Origin: Artemia franciscana
Taxonomy: Eukaryota > Arthropoda > Branchiopoda > Anostraca > Artemiidae
Reading direction: 5' to 3'
DNA length: 64,000 bases
Assembly (NCBI RefSeq): GCF_032884065.1
Contig: NC_088871.1
Location: forward strand, 50,860,162 to 50,924,161
Below, one piece after another: positions 1 to 11,159 of this stretch. A program made the translations under genes and the position numbers. Below the pieces are notes generated by a model. It saw nothing but the letters and a program-made list of their open reading frames with translations. It searched no databases and was not told the origin of the DNA. Positions within the stretch are counted from its first letter, which is position 1, and the number at the start of each line of letters is the position of its first letter.

Positions 1-336
1 AATAGTGAATCGACTGATCACTGAAAATCATCAGATATTTGGTTCATTAACCCAAAAAATAAAGCTATGAAAATCACAAAAATGATTCTTGTCTTTTTTC
101 TTGGTTTACCAAAAACAAAATGGTTGTGAATTTCTTTAAGAGTGACTTACAACAAGAAAAACTAGAAAAGTATAGTAAATTAAGTGTAGCATAAAACTGA
201 GGGCCTGGAGACAATCATCACTGCTTCTTAATAAGTCTCTGAAGCGTTGATACATGACAACGATTTCATCATCTCGCTATTCATGACAGGAGAAGATGAA
301 TCTACACACAACTATTTATTTCTCAATTTGACTTTT
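1..336. other. AT-rich sequence, nothing recognised
   Basis: No convincing open frame, splice signal, repeat or RNA gene was seen here. Confidence 0.5.
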
Positions 337-570
337 CTACTGGTAGATACTAATAGATACTACTGAAATTGTTGCCAAAGAGTTTGCTTTATCCATTTTC
401 GTGTTATCGAGAGTCCTGAACAAGCATTCTGCAGTCACGTTTGAGAATATTCCTTTATACATGTAATCCAGAACCTTTCTCAGATTTAAACAATAGCTTT
501 TTTTAAGGATAGGAATGTTTGAAAATAAGTTTTCAATCGTCACCGTACCAATGCCGATATCTTTGAACAA
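337..570 (-). pseudogene. possible remnant of hAT-type transposase C-terminus
   Basis: This is a 77-codon open frame. Its second half (VTAECLFRTLDNTK, then SLATISVVSI) resembles the hAT dimerisation region, where a T-A-E/S-C-x-x-F-S-x-L motif is followed by a helix and a leucine-rich end. The expected second Arg/Ser of that motif and the upstream catalytic domain are absent, and no terminal repeats are visible. The resemblance is short and could be chance. If real it is an old fragment with no function of its own. Confidence 0.2.
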
Positions 571-1020
571 AACTGTGCTTTTCTAGCACCACAGCCCAAA
601 AATAGATGTTCAATAGTAAAGTTAAGCCCACAACTTCAGAATGAAAATCAGATGGCTAACGGCTACTGTGTACCCACATTCGTCGGTTCAGATGTAATTA
701 TTATCCGATTTGTTCAACAATCTTTTCTCAAAATCAATCTTAAAAAAAAAACTTGCCAATACAATATATTTTTAGTAAGCCATAAGCTATCCCACAAGTA
801 GGTTTTTCAAATTCCAGAATAAGAAAATCCAGAATTATCTAAATCTCAAGAATTCTTTCTGTAGAGATAATGATTGCTACATTTAGATAGAATATTAAAT
901 TCTGAATAAAGTGCTATGTTTGTTTTTTAGCTGTCTACTCATGGTCCCTTATTCTAAATTTAACAAAAACTTTAACAGAAATAGGAGTTACCAGAAATAG
1001 AAGTTAACAGAAATAGAATA
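571..1020. other. no recognisable gene
   Basis: AT-rich sequence with only a short imperfect direct repeat of an 'acagaaatag'-like word near 975-1018, just before the hairpin that follows. Confidence 0.5.
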
Positions 1021-1162
1021 CAATTGTCACTACTTATCCACGTAGGGAGAAGAAGCTATTTGAGTTACTTCAATGAGAACATTGCTTTGATGTTGCTTTG
1101 ATGTTCTCATTGAAGTAATTCGAATAGCTTCTTTTCCCTACGTGGATTAGTAGCGACAATTG
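1021..1162. repeat. 142-bp near-perfect hairpin (inverted repeat)
   Basis: Two arms of about 60 bp face each other and both outer ends are CAATTG (1021-1026 and 1157-1162). The arms contain TATCCACGTAGGG and CCCTACGTGGATTA respectively and differ at only a few positions. The loop holds a tandem 11-bp word (TGCTTTGATGT twice). It sits immediately next to a possible minus-strand poly(A) signal. It could be a small MITE or foldback element, or a structured 3' end of the neighbouring exon. The length is also suitable for a small-RNA precursor, but nothing proves that. Confidence 0.9.
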
Positions 1163-1164
1163 TA

Positions 1165-1170
1165 TTTATT
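1165..1170 (-). terminator. possible poly(A) signal of the minus-strand exon
   Basis: TTTATT on the plus strand reads AATAAA on the minus strand, about 100 bp after the stop codon of the 1268-1993 frame. AATAAA is common by chance in AT-rich DNA, so this rests on position only. Confidence 0.35.
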
Positions 1171-1267
1171 ATTATTGGTGGTGGTTTTATTTGTTTTTAG
1201 ATTAGTTTTCTTTTTATCTTGTGCTGAGGACGCCATGTTTGGATACAAGCGAAATATCCACGTTGTT

Positions 1268-1993
1268 TTAGTCTTTCCTCTCTACTAGCCGTTGTCTCGT
1301 TTGAAGTTTTTTTTTGTAGAGTTTTATCTCTCTTTGTTGTTTATTGACATCAAAATGGGAAATAGATTTTTCTTCCCCCTCATGTAAAGCTTTTCTAACT
1401 GGAGTCTTGGTTTGCTCACTGATCAAGGCCATCGATGCATTAGATGGTTGAAGAACAAGTTTATTTGCAATTTTTGCTGATGAAGGTTTTGTGTCACTTT
1501 CTTTTTCTTCGTCCCTAGTGGTTTCTTCAACAGGTGATGTCGTTACATTTCTACTGTGTATGCCTTTATGAATCAGAATGGCATTGTCAAAATTAGCATC
1601 GCTTTGGTTTGTCATTTGTCTCTTCTGACCTTTATAGGAAGAGTGCTTATTTTCCGAACCTTCATTCTGACTTCCTGCTGGACTGCTTACTGATGAATTG
1701 GATGACCTTTTTTCACCTTTACTGGCGTTCTCTTCTAGTTTGGTCACAGGAGTATTGTCTTGACGCTGTTCTTTTCTGGTGGGGTTATTTCTTTTTCTTC
1801 CAGAAACTCCCAGTTCTCTTTTTTTCTTTGTTGTAGGCTCTGGAGTACAGTCATTGACTTTTACTTACTCTGCTGCCTCTTCTAGTTTTGTTTCAGCAAA
1901 AGGGGTCGACTCTTCTTCTTCAACAGGCGACGTGCTTAAATTCTTACTATCTTTCAGAATGGCATTGTCAAATATAATATGTTGTCCTGAGCA
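1268..1993 (-). CDS. terminal exon of an unrecognised Lys/Glu/Ser-rich protein (truncated)
   Basis: An open frame runs from about 1993 to the stop at 1268, interrupted only by TAA at 1865-1867. The product is highly charged and rich in Lys, Glu, Ser and Thr, so probably disordered. It contains an internal repeat: an FDNAIL block followed by T-S-P-V-E-E occurs twice, about 125 residues apart. The TAA lies inside GTAAGT, a perfect splice-donor consensus, so the apparent stop may mark an exon end. No ATG is seen for the downstream part. The 5' side is cut at about 2020 by a foldback element. I do not recognise the family. It could be a host gene's last exon or a transposon-derived repeat protein. 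Confidence 0.45.
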
Positions 1994-2019
1994 TGCCTTC
2001 ATTTCAGATTCTGTGTATC

Positions 2020-3745
2020 AAACAGTTCGTGGTAACGAACTGTAGTAAGGAGCGACCCGGCTCAATAGTAACCAAAACTCTAAAAAATGGAATTTTGGTA
2101 CCAATAGCTACATCAAAAGAATTGCATTTTAATGCTGATTTTAATTATATAAGTTTCATCAAGTTTAGTCTTACCCATCAAAAGTTACGAGCCTGAGAAA
2201 ATTTGCATTATTTTAGAAAATAGGGGGAAACACCCTCTAAAAGTCATAGAATCTGAACAAAAAACACACCATCAGATTCAGCGTATCAGAGAACCCTACT
2301 GTAGAAGTTTCAAGCTCCTATCTACAAAAATGTTTAATTTATATTTTTTGTCAGAAGGCAGATCATGGATGTGTGTTTATTTGTTTGTTTGTTTTTTTTT
2401 GGTTTTTGTGTTTGTTTTTTTTCCCAGGGGTGATCGTATCGACCCAGTTTTCCTAGAATGTTGCGAGAGGGCTCAATCTAACGGATTTGAAAAGTTCTAG
2501 TGCCCTTTTTAACTGACCAAAAAAATTGGAGGGCACCTAGGCCCCCTCCCACGCTAATTATTTTCCCAAAGTCAACGGATAAAAATTCTGAGATAGCCAT
2601 TTTATTGAACGTAGTCGAAAAACCTTATAACTATGTCTTTGGGGAAGACTTACTCCCCCACAGTCCCCATGGGAGGGGTCACAAGTTACAAACTTTGACC
2701 AGTGCTAACGTGTAGTAATGGTTATTGGGAAGTGTACAGGCGTTTTCAGGAGGATTTTCTGCTTGGAGGCAGGGATGGAGAAGAGGGGGATATGCTAGGG
2801 GAGCTTTCCATCGAGGAATTTTTCATGGGGGAAGAAAATTTCCATGAAGGGAGCGCAGGATTTACTAGCATTACTTAAAAAAAACAATGAAAAAATAAAT
2901 ATGAAATTTTTTTTTCAGCTGGAAGTAAGCAGCAGCATTAAAAAGTAAAACGAACATAAATTATTACCCATATGAGGGGCTCACCTCCTCCTAATACCTC
3001 GCTCTTTACGCTAAATATTTTTAGTAATTTCAACTATTTATTCTGCGGCTTTTGTGATTCAGGGGTCATTCTTAATGAATTGGGACAAAATTTAAGCTTT
3101 AGTGTAAAGAGCGAGGTACTGACGAGGGGGCGAACCTCCTCATATATGTAATAAAAACATGAGAATATAAAAGTTCTTTACGTAAGCTAATTTATAAGTT
3201 AAGTATATCTTTTACTTATAAAAAGATTCGTAAAAAATTAAAAGTTCTAGTTGCCTTTTTAATTAACCGGAAATCGGAGGGCAACTAGGCTTTCTCCCCC
3301 GCTCTTTTTTTCTTAAAATCATTCGATCAAAATTATGAGAAAGCCATTTAGCCAAAAAAAAAAAATAAATATACAAATTTCGTTTTAATTATTCCTCTGC
3401 GGAGAGCCAAAATCAAAACATGCATTGATTCAAAAACGTTCAGAAATTAAATAAAAAAAACAAGTTTTTTTTTTAAATGAAACTAAGGAGCGACATTAAA
3501 ACTTAAAACGAACAGAAATTACTCCGTATATGAAAGAGGCTTTCCCTTCTCAACGCCCCGCTCTTTACGCTAAAGTTTTTTACTGTTTAAAATGTAGAGT
3601 TAAGAGAAAGAGTCAAACTTTAGCGTAAAGAGTGGGGCGTTGAGAAGGGAAAGCCTCTTTCATATACGGAGTAATTTCTGTTCGTTTTAAGTTTTAATGT
3701 CGCTCCTTACTTTCATTTTAAAAAACTTGTTTTTTTTAATTTAAT
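2020..3745 (+). mobile_element. foldback/MITE-like repeat element, copy A
   Basis: The element starts TCAAACAG and at once forms a small palindrome (CAGTTCGT..ACGAACTG, 2022-2042). It ends in a T-rich tail after a large inverted repeat. A closely similar copy lies at 37220-38925 and a truncated one at 19766-21247. Inside are two nested inverted repeats (about 2955-3150 and 3446-3738). A recurrent module (AAGTAAGGAGCGACATTAAA or a variant) occurs at the left end, in the middle and, inverted, at the right end. No protein is encoded: a short frame near 2500-2715 is broken in copy B. It was presumably moved by another element's enzyme. Confidence 0.8.
3446..3738. repeat. about 125-bp-arm inverted repeat at the right end of foldback copy A
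   Basis: The left arm (about 3453-3575) and right arm (about 3615-3738) are near-perfect reverse complements around a spacer of about 40 bp. Both carry the CTCTTTACGCTAAAG word and the GTAATTTCTGTTCGTTTTAA / TTAAAACGAACAGAAATTAC pair. The equivalent hairpin is kept in copy C at about 38633-38918, so it belongs to the element. Confidence 0.9.
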
Positions 3746-3845
3746 TTTTTAAAAGCCCACCAGCAGGCTGATACTGTAGCAACGGAGATTGGAACTCCAA
3801 CAACAAGAACTTTAAAAATCGTCCTAAACATTGCAATATACTATG

Positions 3846-3995
3846 TCAAGTCCTGTGGTGGCGCAGTGGATTTGACCTTAGCTTGGTAATACGGGACCCA
3901 GAGATCGAATCACGCTGCAGGAATGCACTGCAGGGCCGACGCAGGGACCTTTGTAGTGAAGAAGCGTCGTTTATTCTTAAATAAATAAATATATT
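3846..3995 (+). mobile_element. tRNA-derived SINE-like unit
   Basis: The head contains an A-box-like TGGCGCAGTGG and, about 45 bp on, a B-box-like GATCGAATC, the spacing of an internal RNA polymerase III promoter. The tail ends in repeated AAATAAAT. The unit at 7257-7376 has the same order (GCGCAGTG, then a GATC-containing B box, then GCTGCAG), suggesting one family. No target-site duplication was defined. Confidence 0.55.
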
Positions 3996-5029
3996 TTGTC
4001 AAATACCAAGTAATAACTAACTACCAAACCACGTGAATTACAAAATATATGGTAAAGAGGACGTCATATTTATCACACTACTTTGATGCTCATACGATGA
4101 TGTCATACTTCGATGCTCATACAATGACGTCAACGTACAAATGTAGCTGTACCCTTAATGAAGTCATACTAAAAAACCCAAATTAATACTGAAATGAAGT
4201 CTTGTGGAGAATTAAGTGGTAAAAATATATTATTTGCTTATTTTACTAAGGCACTTACTTGCGGCAGCAAATTGCAATTCAGAGTAGATTCAGGAATAGT
4301 AACTTATTTTTGCGATTGATTTTGACGTTAAAGTTTATAGCGATAACAAATTAATGGGAATTTTGACAGCAATCTAAAAACCTTTAAAATAAGGCATCAG
4401 ATATAAATAAAAACTAAATCATTGGGATTGTCTTCCCCCTCCCCCTTCAACAGTAAGGAATATCACTTTTTACATGGGTGGCATTAACGTGTTTTCTTTT
4501 TTCCGTTTTTTATTGTCACTACTAGCAGGTCACTGGAAAAACCTAATTATCTGTTGAAGGGCCCATTTGAAACGGAATTGTTATACATCCTTTTGGTAAG
4601 TAAAAAAAAAAATGCCCATACGAGCATGTGTTGTTTTTCTTATTAGGGGGTCTCATTTCCTTGACCATCATCATCGTTGCGCTACCGTTTCACCGTCCAA
4701 GATTCTAAGCCTATTACAAACATCGTCTACTTATAAACTGAAACAAAACTCTTGACATAGATCAATTAGTCAAATAGTTACTACTTATAAAAAATAAAAA
4801 TAAAGAAAACACAAAATTAATGAGAAAAAGATGGTAGAACCGTAGAAATTATTTTTAAAAGTGTGGTGGAATCAAAACAATATTTTTCCATCATTTCTCT
4901 GTCACGCTTACCTTAAAATCATTTACACTTTCTATTGTCGTAACTTTCACTTTGATAATTTTTTCTCGATAAAGTTTCTTATACAAAATGTATTGGCTTC
5001 TTGGTTTCTTTTTAAAGTCTCATATAGAC
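3996..5029. other. no recognisable gene
   Basis: AT-rich sequence with a short duplicated motif near 4080-4130 (GATGCTCATAC twice). An open frame beginning at 4861 runs into the TATATG repeat and is not credible as a gene. Confidence 0.5.
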
Positions 5030-5235
5030 TTATGTCTATATCATATGTCTATATTATATGTAGATCTATATATAGATCACATATATCATATGTAGATCTA
5101 TATATAGATCTATATATATCATATGTAGATCTATATATATCATATGATATCTATATGATATGTCTATATCATGTGTATCATATGTCTATATCATATGTCA
5201 TATATGTCATATGTCTATATCATATGTATCTATAT
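5030..5235. repeat. TATATG/TAGATC minisatellite-like array
   Basis: Irregular repetition of words such as CATATGTCTATAT and GTAGATCTATATATA over about 200 bp. Many words are self-complementary (CATATG, AGATCT), so the array can form cruciforms. The apparent protein through it is a by-product of the repeat. Confidence 0.85.
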
Positions 5236-5636
5236 ATATGTAGCTTTTGCAGCTTTGTAGGTATTTGCAGCTTTAAATTTGCAGCTTTTGTAGGTAAACT
5301 TTTCTGTACTGACTTAGGAATTAAAAATCTCCCTCAAAATTTGGTATTTTTTTATTGTAAAAATTTTAATCAATGTGTAATTCCCCTACTGATTGTTGAT
5401 ACTCATGTTAACTCAATAGTACCACTTGCAGTAGGAAAAATGTAGAAAGGTAGATTTACCGACGCACCATTTTTATTAGATTTCTTCTGATCTTAAACTA
5501 GACTTGGTAAAGTGGACATATATTGAATGAGCGTTAAACGAAGAAATATCCTGACCGTTTAAGAAAAGAGAATATATTTATATATAATAATTCAATTAAT
5601 CGATTTATTTGACTTGATTGCTATCATTGACGGTTC

Positions 5637-6290
5637 TGGACTCTCTTAGGCCTGGGGCATAATCTTAATTAGTACCTCCGTCCCCATACCTATCATGAAA
5701 TTTTCTGGCCCAATTAAAAAAATCTTAACAAAATTTTATTTATTGAAAAATTTATTTGATTAAATTCTGAATCATAGTTCATAGAATCATATTTCTTAAT
5801 CATAATTCCAGAATTACTGGGCTATACAATAATTTTTACTCCAAATTATTGGGCGAGGGGTACCCCCTTCTTCCCCCTCCAATGGAATGACGCCCCTGCT
5901 CTAAGGTGTATGATTTCAACTGTTATTGTGTCAAACATTGATGACATATTGAAGCTAAAAGATGTCAAAAATCCGGATCTTTGGAACTGTTTCTTGTTTC
6001 GATCTTTTGGGATTTGATGCTATACACCTTTGATGTGGAGACTAAATTAAAATTAAACTCAAGTCAAATTCAAGATTTATTTGTGTAAAATAAGCAATTA
6101 GTTTCTCTGCGTAATTCTCAGCGTGGGGTGCTCGACTCTCTTACACCTGGGGCGCAACCTTAATTAGTACCTCTGTCATTTTACCTCTCAAAATTTTTTT
6201 GGACCAATTAAAAAAAAAAAAATCTTGACGAAATGTTATTTATCAAAAAATGTGTTTTATTCAATTCTGTTTTTCTCACTTTGGTCCCGT
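5637..6290. repeat. pair of direct repeats about 490 bp apart
   Basis: The segments near 5637-5775 and 6129-6280 are diverged copies: each has GACTCTCTTA, then CCTGGGGC, then CTTAATTAGTACCTC, then AATTAAAAAAATCTT. No coding capacity was seen. They look like two old insertions or an old duplication of a non-coding repeat. Confidence 0.7.
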
Positions 6291-7256
6291 GATTCCCAGC
6301 GTGGGATGCGGGTTCCATCGGTGGAGGATGGCAATATTTTGGTTGGTCATAGGAAGACGTCCACTCTTTAACACACTGTACTTTAGAGCCTTAATTTTGA
6401 AAAAAAAACTTTCATATTAGTTACCTAAAATCTTTTAATGTATGTCAAGAAAAAAAAAATCCATGATAGTATTGCAATAATGTCGTGTATTGCATAAAAG
6501 GTGTTAGATACAGACACTACTTTTAATTAGAATAAAATATGCCTAAAGGACAAACTGAAAAAATGTCAGTTTAGAGGCCTGTTAAGCTTCCCTCGCGTAA
6601 ATGCATTTAATATTTTATTTTTCACTAAAATAGATACAGATTGAAATACATATCAGAAAATTTTTTCTTGCAATAAGAAGAAAGATTATTCAGGCTTTGT
6701 CTAAATGAAGGAAGATGAGAAATAAATTCCAACCCCTTCCAAAATATGGATATAGAAAGGTATTTCAAATTTATCTTATTTTATGCTATAAAATTTTTAA
6801 TTGTACAATTTCTAATTCTGCTTTGACTTGCTTTTACTGAATTTTTAATTCATAACCCCACTTATTTTTAGTTCATTTTCCTCATTGACAATCCTTTCTA
6901 TTGACAGAATTTTTAAATTTATCAAACATTTTTTATTTTGTAGTTTTACTTAATATTATTTTCGTGTTTATTTTTATTTACTTTTCTTTTTGAATTGGCT
7001 TTTACGTTGGGTATATATTTAACAATTAGGGTTTGGGTTTTAAGATATTTCCACATTTTTAATAATAACTTATTTTTAGGCTTCTGGTGGCCAATAATAG
7101 GCTCCTTCTTTCCTCGTCTTCTTCTTGTCAAGGATTCATTTTATTATTCACTAATGTCACTTAGTAAAGGGTTTCTGTATAAAGAATTTGGAATATTTTT
7201 GTTTTTCCCGCAATAGGTATAAATGTTTTAATTAAGGTTTGTAAAGTTTTCCTAAC
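6291..7256. other. no recognisable gene
   Basis: AT-rich sequence with homopolymer runs; the short open frames are not protein-like. Confidence 0.5.
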
Positions 7257-7376
7257 CTATTGTAGCGCAGTGATCGATGCTCGGCCTGGCAATGCGGAGC
7301 ACCAGGGTTTGATCCCCGCTGCAGCAAGGTCGGGCGACAAGCTTAATACTTTTCCTATGTGTGAATAAAACCTGCC
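7257..7376 (+). mobile_element. tRNA-derived SINE-like unit
   Basis: A tRNA-like head with TAGCGCAGTGATC (A-box-like) and GGGTTTGATCCCC (B-box-like) about 50 bp later, followed by GCTGCAGCAAGGTCGGG and an AT-rich tail with TGAATAAA. It shares order and several words with the unit at 3846-3995. The A box is imperfect, so this is a SINE relic rather than a tRNA gene. Confidence 0.55.
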
Positions 7377-8616
7377 TAAATTATACTTTAAATCATTGTG
7401 TTTCAATTTTTTTGGGGGAAGGGTACTCAGAAACGAAGTTCTGTTCTATTCCTTCTCTTCACATACATTCGACAATTATATTTCTTTTCTTGGGAAATAG
7501 TTTTATCACAGACAACCATTGTGATTATTATTTATTTTGACTTGTGTCAACTATCCAGTGAAAGTACGCCATTTGCAAAAAAGAAAATCATAAAAAACGA
7601 TGGATTTACAGCAAATAAAATACAAAAGTTATACAAAAACGAAGGGTTTGGAATACATGTAAGTTTTTCCGAAAATAGGAATAAATGCTGTCTATTATAG
7701 TCGGCAAAATTTCTTGGATTTGATTGTTTTATTAAGGAAGGGTTAAACAATTGAACCTAAGACAAGAAGAAATAAACTTATCAACGATGAAAACTCATTG
7801 AGCGCCTGAAGCCAAGCGAGTATTTCTTATCATTTAATCAGTACCTTTCCCTTGTTATAGGAGATTAAGTGTTTTTTTCTTTTATTGACACATGTTTCGC
7901 ATATTCATCATATAACAAGTAAAACTTTTCACTAATCTGAAAATAATCACCCGGCGTTATATAGCAGGTGCCTAAAGCAAAGCGAGTATTTCTTTGTATC
8001 TAGTCAGTAGCTTTCCCTCTCGGAGGAGAGCATACGTTTCCTTTTATGCCCGTTCCGACAGTTTATGCCAGTTCCGATAGTTCCGTTCCGATATAACTTA
8101 GGCATTTGATTCTCTTCTGAAAAGACAATAATTTTTTAGTTTTTGGATTTTTATTAAAGTAAAGTAGAGGGTGCAGTTGGTTATGTCAGCAAATTGATTT
8201 CGACGTAATCATTATTCCCATATCTTCATCACCATTCCTTGGAAATAACTGAAAGTAGATCGAATATATGCAATTTTAAATTGAACTTCAAGTAAAACAT
8301 AAGTGGACCGATTTGAATAATTATAAGCAATCAATTGCGAGGAAATAATCAATGACTTTGCCGAGGCTAAAGTAAAAAAAGTCAGATTTAAATAAATCGA
8401 AAAATTCGTTGAAATTTGGCCTATAAGTTTTTGGTAGACGAGGTGGGAGCTAATCAATATTTTTTTACCCCGGATGCAAAAGGTCAGAGCTACCACTGGC
8501 ACCACCTTACCGATTCAGACAATCAAGTGTCATTTTCACTGGGTAAATATTTCAGAGCTCATATAATTGACATGCCAATAAAGTGAACGTACCACTTGAT
8601 GTCTTTTTTTTATGTT
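7377..8616. other. no recognisable gene
   Basis: Two diverged copies of a short segment (GAAGCCAAGCGAGTATTTCT near 7811 and AAAGCAAAGCGAGTATTTCT near 7975) indicate an old repeat. Open frames on both strands overlap and look random. Confidence 0.5.
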
Positions 8617-9112
8617 CTTTACGAATATAATAATCGCTTCTATCGCAAATTCAAATTTAAGCCCTTTTTGATCTATTCAAAATAAACAATTTTCAATTAA
8701 AGTATGAGTTATCGGTTTATTTTGCGGATGAAGGATGACAGATTGCCGAAGATTGTCGTTTTTGGCCAACCGTCTGGGGCTACACGGAAAGCAGGTCGTC
8801 CTCGTCTGGGTTGGGAGGATGTCATAAATAAAGATTAAAAGGAAATGGGAACTTCCTGTGAGGGTGTAAAGAGGGAGGCCTTAATAGATTATGTTGGAAG
8901 AAAAGCGTGCGTAGCTGTGTTGGCCTCAGGTGGCTTGGTGCTGCAGTGAGTCATTAGTAGTTCTAGTAATAGTATCGGTCGTTTCCGACAAAATAATACT
9001 ACGTTTTCTCAGTGCCAAAATTATTTATAGTTAGGTTAGGATAGGTTGGGTCAGGTAGAAAAAAGCACTTAAATTTGAATTTGCGATAAAAGCGACTATT
9101 ATATTCGTAAAG
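8617..9112. mobile_element. segment bounded by 45-bp inverted repeats
   Basis: 8617-8661 and 9068-9112 are reverse complements over about 45 bp with only two or three differences (both contain ACGAATATAATA and TATCGCAAATTC). Weaker similarity continues inward and outward. Between them lies the tail of a LINE reverse transcriptase protein. Either a small foldback transposon captured a LINE tail, or an inverted duplication flanks an old insertion. Confidence 0.8.
8714..8950 (+). pseudogene. C-terminal remnant of a non-LTR retrotransposon protein
   Basis: The frame reads LRMKDDRLPKIVVFG, then a GRPRLGWEDVINKD block, one stop, and a further about 33 codons to TGA at 8950. The R-M-x-D-x-R-L-P-K and G-R-P-x-x-x-W order is typical of the region after the reverse transcriptase domain in several LINE clades. 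Only the last about 75 residues are present, with an internal stop, so it is dead. Confidence 0.65.
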
Positions 9113-9979
9113 AGCCAGCAAAGCTTAAAAGAAAGTACAAAATACTTTTCTAAAAGAGCAAATTTAATTGCCCGATTCTCAATGCGCCTTCAGATAAATA
9201 TAGGAATATATTTATCCTAAATAAAGGAAAAACATAGAATATATTTGCAAATTCATGAATACAGCACCAAATAACACCTTACCCTGAAAAATATAAATGT
9301 CTATTTTAACCATTTTTTGTAGGACTAACAGTACTTTTAGAAACCAATAAGTACGTCATTACTGCCTCTGAAATACGAGGCTCAATACGCGTATATTTTT
9401 TTCGGTAATTCTAAATCAATTGACTATCTCAGAATTTTCACACAATAGCTTTTTGGCTTGAATCGTTGTTTTCTCCACAAAATGCCTGAAAAATGCCACT
9501 GCTACGGGACAGTCTTTTTGGCCAAAATAAATATCTATAATAACCGTTTATTTTGTAGGATTACCTGCACCCTTAGAAACGAATGTGTCACTGTAAAGCA
9601 TTATTGCCCCTTTTGCACCCCTCTTCACTCCTAAGATCTTTTTATATATATTTTTTTGAATATAATGATATCCAATTCCACTTCAACCACTTCTGACACT
9701 GGTTACAACGGTTCCACCTTCAATTCCACTGGCTTCCATCCCCGGTTCAACCAATTCCAGTTCCCACAATGCCCCTTCCGATACCAACTCCAAATCTGGC
9801 TCCGGTTGCATCAGTTCCAGATTTCCCACTTCTGCCCTCCGATTCCACAATTCTGATCCTGTCAATTCCACTCCAAATTCCAAGATTTTGTATGCGGCTG
9901 CCACCGTGGTAATCTATGGCTGACAAACGACACCCCTCTGCCCCACATTATCCCGTCTAAGGGTTTTCTGCAAAAAATT
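9113..9979. other. non-coding, with a C-rich low-complexity stretch
   Basis: 9655-9890 is rich in TTCCA/ATTCCA words (many TCCAATTCCA-like repeats) and gives spurious open frames on both strands. The remainder shows nothing recognisable. Confidence 0.55.
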
Positions 9980-10620
9980 AACGTGGGGGGAGGGAATTCG
10001 CCCTCCAATCACCTTCAACTACTAATAAGGGCACTAGCCTTCTCAATTTCCAATAAAATGAGCCCTTTTGAGGTTTCTACAACACTTTTTATAAAAAAAC
10101 ATTGTATGCCCCTAGGGCATATATTACAGCCTTTGTCGTTGAGGACTGTGGGAGGGGGGTTGTGAACCTCAAAGACCTAATTTCCAAACCTTTCAATTTC
10201 CATATATTACAGCCTTTGTCCTTGAGGACTGTGGGAGGGGGGTTGTGAACCTCAAAGACATAATTTCCAAACCTTTCAACAACGCTTAACAAAAGAATAT
10301 CTCAAAATTTTGATTGGATGTGTTTGGGGAAATGGTGGGTGGGGGATGGGGGTTCGTTTCCCATTAATTACTTATGACTATTAAAAAGGGCACTAGCCCT
10401 GTCAATTTCAAACTGAAGGCTCTAGGGGGGGGTGTCATCCTCAATGACATAATTCCAGATATTTCAACAATGTTGAATAAAATGGCTATCTCAAAATTTT
10501 GATTGAACGTGTTTAGAGAAATGGTGGGTGTGGGAGAGGGGTTAGTTGCCTTCTAAACACTTTGATAATATAAAAGGGTACTAGCCGTTTTAATTTCCAA
10601 ACGAATAAGTCTTTTTGAAG
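9980..10620. repeat. diverged tandem repeat region with one recent 83-bp duplication
   Basis: A unit containing AAGGGCACTAGCC, TCAATTTCC, and CTCAAAATTTTGATTG recurs three times in diverged form. Within it 10118-10200 is repeated almost exactly at 10201-10280 (CATATATTACAGCC through CAAAGACMTAATTTCC), an 83-bp tandem copy. No coding potential. Confidence 0.8.
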
Positions 10621-11159
10621 TTTCTGCAACAACTCCTGCATGTCTAAACAAAAAAAAAAAAATACATAGTGCCAATATCGTTTTTTCCTTAGACAGCGCT
10701 ATTGCGCTACCTATGACTAAGTTAAAGCTAAAATTTGGAGGAGGGTAGCTACCTTTCGGTTAGTTTTGACACTGATTAACTATAGATTGGGAATTCAAGC
10801 GGAGCTTTCCAAAAATAGTTGGATATAAAACCCCATATTTTAGAAACTTATATGTAGAAGACAGATAATAATTTAGATTTATGTAAGTAAAAAAAAAAAA
10901 AAATTCAATAAAATTCAAATTATGCAGTGTCGTATTTTTGACAAAATCCTGGGGAGGGGGGAAACTTAGAGGCAATTTTTCAACATCAAGTGAAAATGAC
11001 AGTGAAAACTAATAAATTATCCATTTATTATCATAAAGCCAAAGACATACCTGCTTCTCTGGATAGGTGAATTATACAAATTTATCTTAGTTTTGACAGG
11101 ATTTTTTTTTTTGCAGAAACTAAATTTCAGTTGAAGGAGTAGAGAAACTGAGGTCTGGA
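10621..11159. other. no recognisable gene
   Basis: AT-rich sequence with poly(A) runs and no feature I can support. Confidence 0.5.

Noticed and set aside
2500..2715. Short ORF shared by the foldback copies (also 37689-37904 and 20199-20405)
   Set aside because: Similarity follows from DNA identity of the repeats; the frame is shifted in copy B and there is no initiation context or family.
4861..5445. 194-codon plus-strand frame
   Set aside because: Its central part is the TATATG minisatellite and the rest is AT-driven; no domain is seen.
7257..7376. Functional tRNA gene
   Set aside because: A and B boxes are present but the acceptor and anticodon stems do not pair, and the tail is SINE-like.
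9656..9904. Overlapping frames on both strands in a C-rich stretch
   Set aside because: Produced by ATTCCA-type low-complexity sequence.
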